Assembly (NCBI GenBank): GCA_947095585.1
Contig: OX352763.1
Coordinates: forward strand, 61,041,016 to 61,105,015
DNA: 64,000 nucleotides
Reading direction: 5' to 3'
Source: Nephrocerus scutellatus
Lineage: Eukaryota; Arthropoda; Insecta; Diptera; Pipunculidae
The notes beneath the pieces were generated by a model, which saw nothing but the letters and a program-made list of their open reading frames with translations, searched no databases and was not told the DNA's origin. Made by a program: the position numbers and the translations under genes. Below are positions 55,250-64,000 of this stretch, piece after piece (the first letter of the stretch is position 1; each line of letters begins with the position of its first letter).

Positions 55250-55468
55250 CTAGCTCGTCCTTACCATACTTTAAATGTAAGACGAGCGACGGCAAAATTT
55301 TAAAATTCCTAGTCGACACAGGCTCAAACAAGAATTATATTCAACAAAACCCCAATTCCTAACAATCAATATTTTTATGCAAACTCGGTCGAAGTCGGCG
55401 GCAAAGTCGAACTAAGCCATTCCACGATGATAAATCTTTTTGGTATTAAATCCGTTAAAATACAATTT
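55250..55468 (+). pseudogene. Gypsy-type protease, interrupted
   Basis: SSLPYFKCKTSDGKILKFLV is followed by DTGSNKNYI, the retropepsin active site. A frameshift follows, then SVEVGGKVELSHSTMINLFG and IKSVKIQF, the rest of the domain, until the TIR element starts at 55469. The RT linker resumes after that element. Confidence 0.75.
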
Positions 55469-56746
55469 TTGAAGTGAAACTTTTTTACGGAGGGAGCAAC
55501 AATTTTTACAGCGTTACACTGTTATTACTCTGTTGTACACATTGCTCTGTTGTTCACTTTTGTTAATTGTATGCCTCGTTTTCTATAGTTATAGCTTTTG
55601 GTTTCAACTTATAAGAAGTTCGAGTAGGTTTAAAATAAATTGAAGAGAAATGAAATTAGAAAAGAGTAGAATGTCGCTTTGAAGCATGCAGGCGAATTAT
55701 TCATCATTAAATTTCTTTTGCATGGTTCTCTCCCTTCTGTAATTGATCACAGAGTTTACTTTAGTTACTGTAAACACGAGTAAGGATAAGATAAGCGAAA
55801 AGATAAGGAAATAGTTGCAAGAAAGCTTGCAGGTTTTCATATTTATATGCCTCTTTTTTGTAACTTATAGTAGTATTTGTTTTTCTGTAAGACGACCAGT
55901 ACGAGAGCACTGTATCATTTTATGCAATGGGGATAGAACAAGCAGAGCAGAGCACCGATAGAAAATGAACAGAGACTATACTATCACTACGGCTGCGGTA
56001 AAGAATTAAGTAGATGCGCAGCTTGTGCTGCACAAAAAATGGCAGGCAGTCGGTATACTGTATACACGAAACATTTTAAACCGACTTACAGTCTGCTTGT
56101 AGGGCTACAATTTGACATTTACATTTTGCTATTTGCATCCAATCCAAGTGGCTGCGTAAACTGCGCAGTCGATTTATCTTTACTGTATTGGCTGGAAAAG
56201 TGAATTTTTAACCAACATGCAGCATAAAGAGGCTGAATTCTTGACCGCAGCCTACTACTGCATATGTTAGTTTTGTTCTGCTCAAGCTATGAGCTTGATT
56301 GTGTTATTGAAATCACATACATCATCATAAATCACATCAAGTACAACAGAACAAATAATTTATAAGCTGATCTAAATGTTCATAACAATTTATTGTGAGG
56401 TGGGTGCATATTGCATATTGGATATTGCATATCACTGCCCAAACACAGGAATGGTCTGGAGTTTTGGGAACCAAGCCATTTCTGAAGCGATTCGTATGAA
56501 ACACGGAATGTAGGACTAATATGCGATTATAAGATTTGTTCCTATGGAACAAGCCATTTCTCAAGCGATTCGTATGAAACTTGGTCCTATGGAAATTCTG
56601 TTCTGGGATCTGGACAATATGGTCTGGAATTTTTTGGAACTAAGCCATTTCACATCGTCATCTCATCTAATTTTTAATCGTTTTCACTTGGCAGTTAATT
56701 TAAATATAAAAAAATCGGCCACAACATCAAAAAAGTTTCACTTCAA
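55469..56746. mobile_element. Non-autonomous TIR element of 1278 bp inside gypsy pol
   Basis: Terminal inverted repeats TTGAAGTGAAACTTTTTT at 55469-55486 and its complement at 56729-56746 match over 18 bp. Gypsy protease lies on one side and the protease-RT linker on the other, so the element clearly splits pol. It has no transposase ORF. No clear target duplication is visible (flanks ATACAATT and TCGCGCAT). It contains two partial units of the 117-bp satellite. The superfamily is not assigned. Confidence 0.75.
56452..56660 (+). repeat. 117-bp satellite, about two partial units inside the TIR element
   Basis: Shares ATGGTCTGGA, AGCGATTCGTATGAAAC, TGTAGGACTAATATGCGATT and TTGTTCCTATGG with the two other loci. 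Units are more diverged and shortened. Confidence 0.75.
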
Positions 56747-56749
56747 TCG

Positions 56750-57910
56750 CGCATAAAACTTACACGCACTCTTTTTTTATCCTACCGACACTTAAATCCT
56801 TCTATGGAATCTTAGGCAACGACAATCTAAAAGACCTGTCAGCTGTTATCTCCACAAAAGAAAACTATATGCTAATCAAAAACAAGCTTAAAATTCGACT
56901 AAAGCAACAAATATCAGAGTCAATAAATTCTGTCACCATCAGGGATAGCCACATGTCAAAAGACCAAACAGCCGAACTCCGTAAACTAACAGAAATATAC
57001 TCAAATCTATTTGCCGAACCAGATGAAAAATTAACTTTTACCACAAAAGTTAAAGGCAGAATTACAACATCAAATGAAGAACCCATCTATACTAGATCTT
57101 ATCCATACCCGATGTCTTTAAAAAACGAAGTGTATTAACAAATAAACTAACTTTTAAAAGACGGCATTATAAGTAAGACCTTCACGGTCTCCGTACAATG
57201 CACCAATATGGGTCGTACCCAAAAAAGCTGATGCTGCAGGTGAAAAGAAATATCGATTAGTTATCGATTATAGAAAATTAGCTCTGTTACTATCTCCGAT
57301 CGCTACCCGATCCCCGAGATTAACGAGGTTCTATTCCAGCTCGGTCAGAATAGAATTTTATCGGTAATTGATTTAAAAAGTGGTTTTCACCAAATCCAAC
57401 TGCACGAAAATGACATTGAGAAGACAGCCTTCTCAGTTAACAATGGAAAGTACGCATTAATTCGATTTCCATTGGGGCTAAAGAATGCACCAATATTTCA
57501 AAGAGCACTGGACGACATTCTACGAGAACATATAGGCAAAAGAACGAGGATTCTTACTTTCGCAATCTATCCACGATTTTCAAAACCCTTCAAGTTGCAA
57601 ATCTAAAAATTCAGATTGATAAATGCGAATTTTTAAAAGACAATATAGAATTTTTAGGTTTCATTATATCTTCCAAAGGTATAAAGACAAATCCGAGCAA
57701 AGTAGAGGCAATAACCAAATTCCCATGCTCAAAGACACTTAAGGACTTGCGATCTTTCTTAGGCCTATTCAATTATTCATTAAGGACTATGCAAAATTGT
57801 CAAAACCTCTGACAGTCCTTTTAAGAGGGGAAGATGGACGGACGTCCAAACAATCCTCTAGCAAAAAAGTTATCAATTTAGATAACGAAGCCTTAGAGCA
57901 TTTCATAAAA
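56750..57910 (+). pseudogene. Gypsy-type reverse transcriptase lacking its catalytic box
   Basis: The frame at 56869-57138 and just before it is the protease-RT linker (FYGILGNDNLKDL, LRKLTEIYSNLFAEPDEKL). RT follows in several frames: [60 protein letters not shown]. At about 57541, where the YVDD box should come, the sequence jumps from HIGK to the thumb (KIQIDKCEFLKDNIEFLGFI, DLRSFLGLFNY). The deletion removes both catalytic aspartates. RNase H and integrase are absent; similarity ends at about 57910. Confidence 0.8.
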
Positions 57911-58225
57911 TCAAAAATTTGTAGTTGTTTTTGCCAAAACATTAATAAATAAAAACCAACTACTTTTCATTTTATAAAAAGATTCATTACACGTTAGATT
58001 TATTTTAGTTTTAATAAATAACTTAATGTTAAATAAAAGTGAACCGATCTATGAGTTGCGCTCGACTCAACTGAGAACTTAGAACTAACTTATTGAAAAG
58101 GAATAATCGAATCGAATAGTGCGAATTAAAAAGGGTGGTAGCATATTCATGTGAATTGCGTTGGGTGCCATCTCACTCCTTTTTCGTGCTTTCCAATTAA
58201 TGCTTTACAGATAGCAGAAATAATG
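57911..58225. other. AT-rich sequence between gypsy and LINE remnants
   Basis: No gene seen. Contains GTAGTTG...CAACTAC (57921-57963) and several AATAAA-like words. The right part is probably the 3' untranslated end of the LINE on the minus strand. Confidence 0.35.
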
Positions 58226-58942
58226 TCAAATATATATAGGGTGTTGGTGGGGTACACTGATAAAACTAAATTTGTTATTAGTGCAGACACCATAAATTCT
58301 CTTGTTTCCGAGGACGTAATTCTCACTTTTCCAGATTTCAAAAAAGGAGTTCCACCTCATGACACACGCTTCAGGCGCTGTCTTAGAACAAGATAACAAT
58401 CTATGTTGATTAGACCTTAAACGAGTGTATACGTTGCTTACAAAAGGAACTAGGGAACGGGTTTCTAAAGCACATCTACCGTAGTAAAATTTGAAGAAAA
58501 CAGATAAAGCTCCTACATTTCGTCTGTGCTCCAAAGTATCAAGAGACAAATTAATGGTTACATCGTTTATCAAACGGATAACTCTATTCTGAATTCCATC
58601 AAGATAAACCAAATGCGATTTCGGAGCCCCACCCCACACATATGAATTAAATTCTAAAATTGGTCTAACAAAAGATTTATATAATCTTAATACTTCAGAG
58701 GGAGTGAAGTAGAAGTTACACCATCTTATGAAGCCCAAACATTGGCTAGCTCTTTTTGATGTTTTATAAATATGTTCCTTCCAGGAAAGATCACTTGATA
58801 CTTTTAAACCTAACAACTTAAGTGAATCTGATCTCACAATATGTGCACCATAAATAACAGGTGGAACGTAATGTTGAATTGTCTTCTGAGAAAAAAGACA
58901 AGACTGGAATTTATTTGGGTTAAATTTTACTCTATTAGACAA
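58226..58942 (-). pseudogene. LINE ORF2 C-terminal part
   Basis: A 238-codon frame with VKFNPNKFQSCLFSQK, LKLLGLKVSSDLSWKEHIYK, CLGFIRWCNFYFTPSEVLRL and YKSFVRPILEFNSYVWGGAP, the thumb and post-RT region common to Jockey/CR1-like ORF2 proteins, and RSNQHRLLSCSKTAPEACVM near the end. It follows the RT palm at 59221-58949 after a frame change. The stop at 58226 is probably the natural end of ORF2. Confidence 0.85.
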
Positions 58943-58948
58943 GTCAAG

Positions 58949-60369
58949 TCATCGAGAATGACTTGAATATTTGACAGAATAGTCAAATTCATTAACACAC
59001 GCGAGAATTGCATTCTTTTTTACCAATGGATGAAGTGTTGTATCATCAGCAAATGAATGGATATCACATGTTGTAGAAGACAACAGGTCGTTGATATATA
59101 TCAAGAAGAGCGTGGGCGACAAGGATGAACCTTGAGGCACGCCAGCATTGATCCCATGTGAAGCTGAAGATATACCATTTAATACAACTTTTATTTTACG
59201 GTTCAACAAATAATCCTCCATCCATGCAATGAGTGAGGAGTGTAAGTTAAGCCTACGAATCTTATTAATAAGACAATCATGCCATACTCTATCAAAAGCT
59301 CTTAGGAAACAACACTTGATTCACCTAGGTTTTTAATGCTTCCCTCCAAACAATGAGTTCACCTGAAGAACGAATTTTACGAAATCCATACTGCACGTCG
59401 GATAAAAGAACATTCGGATCCAGATAGCTCATTAGTCTGAAATTAACGATATATTCCATTACCTTCGATAGAACCGACAACAAAGCAATAGGACGGCAGT
59501 TCGTAGGTGCCGAATTATCACCTTTTTTCGGAACGGGTTGAATATTTGCTATTTTCCAAATTGATGGAAAAACACTTGACTTCATTGAGAGATGAAACAA
59601 TTTGCTAAGCGGTTTTGCGAAATTATGTTGACATCTTTTCAATACTAATGGCAGAATACCGTCGGGGCCAGTCACTTTATTGGGATCAAGTTCTTTAAGA
59701 ATCTTTGAAACAACCCGTGGCCGGAAATAGATTTTAGACAAACCTGGGCCTAGATTCGGAGGAATTAAGTTAAAGGAAGGGTAGACGCACCAGCGAAATG
59801 ATAAGCTAAGAGATTAGCTTTTTCAATATCAGTTCTATAATGAAAAACATTAAAAAAAAAGAAGTAATAGACGAAGTATTTTCTGCAAAGTTTCTTTCAA
59901 CCAATGCAGCAAACGACCAAAAGCTTCGACTGTTTTAATCAGAATCCAAAATTTTTCGCATGCAATCTCGAATCTTAAGGTCATATATTATTTTGGTCGT
60001 TTTTTATATAGTGTTTGATCAGTTTCTAGCTATTCGAAACTTTACAAGGTTTTCTTCAGAAGTGCAATTAACGTAGTCCAAATTTTTTTTTTACACTCGA
60101 CTGCAGACCTGCAATTTTCGTTCAACCATTTATTCTTACGAGTATTGTTTTTTTTTTAAAAATGAAGAAGGAATGCAATTTTTTATTCCTAGCAAAATAG
60201 TTGACGTGATAAGTTGTGATGCTTCATCAGCATTATTGCTGGTAAAGCAGGTTGACCAATCAAATGAGCTATAAAATTGGTTCAGTAGCTCCCAGTTAGC
60301 ATTTTTATAGTGCCAGAGTAGCCTTTTATGAGTAGGCTCTATAAGTGCTGGTGTTATTGAAAATATCAA
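58949..60369 (-). pseudogene. LINE RT, second (downstream) copy of the duplicated block
   Basis: Pieces in order on the minus strand: 60369-60136 (linker HKRLLWHYKNANWELL), 59741-59325 (RT fingers and palm: KVTGPDGILPLVLKRC, FPSIWKIANIQPVPKKGD, NCRPIALLSVLSKVME, LSDVQYGFRK), 59221-58949 (palm: GINAGVPQGSSLSPTLFLIY, then HSFADDTTLH with the catalytic FADD box). Pieces are in different frames. Apart from small indels it matches the copy at 60644-62359. Confidence 0.85.
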
Positions 60370-60643
60370 AGCATGGTCAGAAAGTCCTAATGAAGCAGAT
60401 ACATCAATTGAATTATCTCTGGCATAGTAGTTAGAAATAAATCTAAAAGGTGAAGTGATTGTCCATTAGTATCGGGATACCTAGTTGGCTTATCAACCAG
60501 TAATATTTGAAAATAGTTCTGCGGTTTTACCAGAATTATATCTACCATTCGAATAGGTCAACCATTAATCATTGTGGACATTAAAATCGCCCTAGACAAC
60601 CAATTCTGATAATGGTGAGGATTGGTAAATTTTGTCTATAGGT

Positions 60644-62083
60644 TCATCGAGAATGACTTGAATATTTGACAGAATAGTCAAATTCATTAACACACGCGAG
60701 AATTGCATTCTTTTTGACCAATGGATGAAGTGTTGTATCATCAGCAAATGAATGGATATCACATGTTGTAGAAGACAACAGGTCGTTGATATATATCAAG
60801 AAGAGCGTGGGCGACAAGGATGAACCTTGAGGCACGCCAGCATTGATCCCATGTGAAGCTGAAGATATACCATTTAATACAACTTTTATTTTACGGTTCA
60901 ATAAATAATCCTCCATCCATACAATGAGTACACTCCTCACTCATTGTATGGATGGAGTTAAGCCCACGAATCTTATTAATAAGACAATCATGCCATACTC
61001 TATCAAAAGCTCTTAGGAAACAACACTTGATTCACCTAGGTTTTTAATGCTTCCCTCCAAACAATGAGTTCACCTGAAGAACGAATTTTACGAAATCCAT
61101 ACTGCACGTCGGATAAAAGAACATTCGGATCCAGATAGCTCATTAGTCTGAAATTAACGATATATTCCATTACCTTCGATAGAACCGACAACAAAGCAAT
61201 AGGACGGCAGTTCGTAGGTGCCGAATTATCACCTTTTTTCGGAACGGGTTGAATGTTTGCTATTTTCCAAATTGATGGAAAAACACTTGACTTCATTGAG
61301 AGATGAAACAATTTGCTAAGCGGTTTTGCGAAATTATGTTGACATCTTTTCAATACTAATGGCAGAATACCGTCGGGGCCAGTCACTTTAATGGGATCAA
61401 GTTCTTTAAGAATCTTTGAAACAACCCGTGGCCGGAAATAGATTTTAGACAAACCTGGGCCTAGATTCGGGAGAATTAAGTTAAAGGAAGGGTAGACGCA
61501 CCAGCGAAATGAGAAGCTAAGAGATTAGCTTTTTCAATATCAGTTCTATAATGAAAAACATTAAAAAAAAAGAAGGAATAGACGAAGTATTTTCTGCAAA
61601 GTTTCTTTTAACCAATGCAGCAAACGACCAAAAGCTTCGACTGTTTTAATCAGAATCCAAAATTTTTCGCATGCAATCTCGAATCTTAAGGTCATATATT
61701 ATTTTGGTCGTTTTTTATATAGTGTTTGATCAGTTTCTAGCTATTCGAAACTTTACAAGGTTTTCTTCAGAAGTGCAATTAACGTAGTCCAAATGGGCTG
61801 CTTTTTTACACTCGACTGCAGACCTGCAATTTTCGTTCAACCATTTATTCTTACGAGTATTGTTTTTTTTTTTAAATGAAGAAGGAATGCAATTTTTCAT
61901 TCCTAGCAAAATGGTTGACGTGATAAGTTGTGATGCTTCATCAGCATTATTGCTGGTAAAGCAGGTTGACCAATCAAATGAGCTATAAAATTGGTTCAGT
62001 AGCTCCCAGTTAGCATTTTTATAGTGCCAGAGTAGCCTTTTATGAGTAGGCTCTATAAGTGCTGGTGTTATTGAAAATATCAA
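60644..62083 (-). pseudogene. LINE RT, first (upstream) copy of the duplicated block
   Basis: Same order as the other copy: 62083-61730 (linker), 61452-61036 (RT fingers and palm), 60940-60644 (GVPQGSS motif and FADD box). The linker frame here is longer (117 codons) because it lacks a frameshift present in the other copy. A 19-bp palindrome at 60911-60957 lies between the last two pieces and disrupts the frame. Confidence 0.85.
60911..60957. repeat. 19-bp perfect palindrome with 9-nt loop
   Basis: CTCCATCCATACAATGAGT (60911-60929) and its exact complement (60939-60957) flank ACACTCCTC. The other block copy has the plain sequence without the inverted part, so this is an added foldback. Confidence 0.9.
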
Positions 62084-62305
62084 AGCATGGTCAGAAAGTC
62101 CTAATGAAGCAGATACATCAATTGAATTATCTCTGGCATAGTAGTTAGAAATAAATCTAAAAGGTGAAGTGATTGTCCATTAGTATCGGGATACCTAGTT
62201 GGCTTATCAACCAGTAATATTTGAAAATAGTTCTGCGGTTTTACCAGAATTATCTCTACCATTCGAATAGGTCAACCATTAATCATTGTGGACATTAAAA
62301 TCGCC

Positions 62306-62863
62306 CTAGACAACCAATTCTGATAATGGTAAGGATTGGTAAATTTTGTCTATAGGTTCCGATAAGTAATTAAACTCAATATTAGTGTCATCAGATGACA
62401 AATTAGGACTACGATAAAGGGAACAAATAAACATCGAATGGTTTGAAATTTTAATTTCAATCCATATCGTATTGAGCATGGGGTTGCAGTTTGGAATATT
62501 AAATTTAGGTACACTAAAACAGATGTCATCTCGAATAAACAGAATAGCCCCACGATGTGGAACCAAATAGTCGACACGAGAATACCTCTGACATTGAAAA
62601 TTATTTGGGGTACCCATATAAGAGGCCTGCGTTTCACATAAACTTAGAACCGCAGGTTTATTCGCGTCAAGATGTGCTACGATCGAGTTGAAATTACTTT
62701 TAATGCCGCGAATATTTGTGAAATGAATTTCAAAATATGAATTCATTTCACAACGTAAAAATACCGAACCCGGCAAGACGTATAATAGATTTTTAAAAAA
62801 GTATAACAAACAACAATTAATAATAAAAATAATAAGAAGAATTTTTAAAAACCAAGAGCTCAA
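62306..62863 (-). pseudogene. LINE endonuclease (APE-like) domain
   Basis: Within the 185-codon frame, the probable Met near residue 41 starts MNSYFEIHFTNIRGIKSNFN, followed by LDANKPAVLSLCETQASYMG, the N-terminal part of an apurinic-endonuclease-like domain with the catalytic asparagine (TNIRG) and glutamate (CETQ). IFICSLYRSPNL-type sequence follows near the end. The C-terminal half with the catalytic SDH motif is not seen, because the frame is lost at 62306. This domain nicks target DNA in LINE retrotransposition. Confidence 0.8.
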
Positions 62864-63397
62864 CGGAAAAACGCAATAGCTTTGCTTGTAGTACCAGGCC
62901 TTACAATCGGAAAAGTCCCAAAAAATTCAACTTTTTTTTTACTTGTGTTTCGACGGCTCAGAATCTTTTACCTTATTTGTGGACTGTATGTGCTTTCCAA
63001 AATATGTATTTCGTGAAATCAAGAAAACGTTGCCGTACACGGCACTGCGGCTTGTTGCTTTATTTCGGTTGCCCTCGAGAGAAATAAGAACAACGCACTA
63101 TTGCTTATTTTTTTATTTTAATTTTTATTGTTTGTTTTTAATGCAGAAATTTATAATTTTTAATTAGAAATTTTTTGTAACAAATTAATTTTTAATAGCA
63201 CGAGGAAATGTAAAACACATCGATCTGCTTATTCGTTTTCTTGTCGAGAGAATATTGAATCAAACACGCCAATCAACCAGAGCGACAGCATATAACAACA
63301 CGGTAACCTAAGCGACAGCATATAACAGTACAATTAACTAAGCAACAGCACAGTTTTACAAGTCCCATCAAGCATGGATGGTGCTTAGGCAGGGACG
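62864..63397. other. Unassigned sequence with a short tandem repeat
   Basis: No gene recognised. At 63278-63350 AGCGACAGCATATAACA occurs twice and a shortened AGCAACAGCACAG a third time, about 30 bp apart. The right part probably belongs to the 3' end of the BEL element. Confidence 0.4.
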
Positions 63398-64000
63398 TCA
63401 ACAATTGTGTTTTGAACTTACAACCACCATTGGGAATAGACACAATTTTTGTACTGGGCGCTCTAGTGGCTCTCTTTTCTTCCTTTTCCCACCAAATTCC
63501 CAATCTGATGTTGCCACCTTCAAACTAACATTACGCACCAGACCATCCAGACCATCCAGACCATCCAGACCATCCACACGTGGGATCACATCGGTTTTCC
63601 ATAATGATGGCGGTATGTTATCTTCGTGCAAAAAAACTAGATCGCCGATTTTCAGGTTAGGTTGCGCGCTTTGCCATTTTGGACGCTGTTGTAGGTAATC
63701 TCTCGACCAAGCTCTCCATAAAGACTGCGTCATTTTCTGGATTTGTGCTGCCAATTTTCGTTTATTGTCTGGAATCTCCTGTACATTCGCACCAAACGGT
63801 TAAATAATGGGCTCGCCAATAAGGAAATATGCTTGCGTTAGAAACGACAAGTCTTCGGGATCTTCTGACTGTGCGGATAAAGGTCGCGAGTTAATTACCG
63901 CGCATGTTTGAGCTAGAATTACCCTGAAGGCACTGATTTTCAAATTATGTGGGCCGACGATTCTTTTTAAATGGTATTTCATAGATTTAACCGCGGCTTC
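63398..64000 (-). pseudogene. BEL/Pao integrase C-terminal region, third element
   Basis: The frame at 63982-63800 reads LAQTCAVINSRPLSAQSEDP, the end of the BEL integrase core. After a frame change the frame at 63754-63398 reads MTQSLWRAWSRDYLQQRPKW and LKIGDLVFLHEDNIPPSLWK, the DUF5641 domain typical of BEL/Pao integrases. A run of GLD tripeptides (9-bp repeat AGACCATCC at about 63539-63577) expands a loop where relatives usually have one DGL. The element runs off the right edge of the window toward its 5' end. Confidence 0.85.

Larger units (their letters stand above)
58226..62863 (-). mobile_element. Jockey/CR1-like LINE with internal tandem duplication
   Basis: Read on the minus strand: endonuclease (62863-62306), linker, RT, then RT again, then the ORF2 C-terminus (58942-58226). 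The block 60644-62359 is repeated as 58949-60645, with TC shared at the joint. All frames are broken. The non-coding stretches inside (59742-60135, 60370-60643, 61453-61729, 62084-62305) are frame-disrupted ORF2. Clade assignment between Jockey and CR1 is not certain. Confidence 0.8.

Overview
The window looks like repeat-rich heterochromatin of an insect, most likely a dipteran. It is AT-rich and holds errantivirus (17.6/297-type), BEL/Pao, copia-type, gypsy-type, LINE and hAT remnants, nested and mostly broken. I see no confident single-copy host gene. The placement in Diptera rests only on the families present and is an inference.

Layout. 1-2355: remnant of a BEL/Pao retrotransposon on the plus strand, joined to the 3' end of a LINE (about 2356-2860). 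2809-8171: decayed errantivirus on the minus strand, with a 5' LTR, a tRNA-Ser-type primer-binding site, gag, protease, RT/RNase H, integrase and a truncated env. 8240-10380: second BEL remnant on the minus strand, whose gag starts with a PHD-like finger. 10780-11420: a satellite of about 117 bp. 11762-12160: a dispersed repeat of about 400 bp (called R400 here).

12525-48804 is the centre of the window: a 36.3-kb head-to-tail array with ten LTRs and nine copies of a gag-only LTR element on the minus strand. The encoded protein (401 aa) has an N-terminal SAP domain and a capsid-type gag core. There is no protease, RT or integrase in any copy. The whole array is flanked by one 4-bp AATT duplication, so it behaves as one insertion that grew by unequal exchange or inserted as a multimer. 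Two copies carry the same nested internally deleted gypsy-type element. Its LTRs contain a phased set of stem-loops: three units exactly 77 bp apart with a constant GGUU-GNRA-AACC cap and different but still complementary outer stems. Further hairpins lie in the LTR and in the leader next to the primer-binding site. I consider this array, its structured LTR and its SAP-Gag protein the best candidate for an undescribed system.

48805-50110: AT-rich DNA and a copia-type remnant. 50358-50684: an unidentified broken ORF. 51011-51650: second locus of R400 plus satellite. 51938-57910: a gypsy-type element (leader, gag, protease, RT) broken by an hAT fragment, a Helentron-like element and a TIR element that itself carries the satellite. 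58226-62863: a Jockey/CR1-like LINE on the minus strand with a 1.7-kb internal tandem duplication. 63398-64000: third BEL fragment on the minus strand, running off the window.

In the array, the gag-only copies could only move with enzymes supplied by another element. Coding calls are by eye from protein motifs. Boundaries given as approximate are limited by the lack of a second copy or a target-site duplication.
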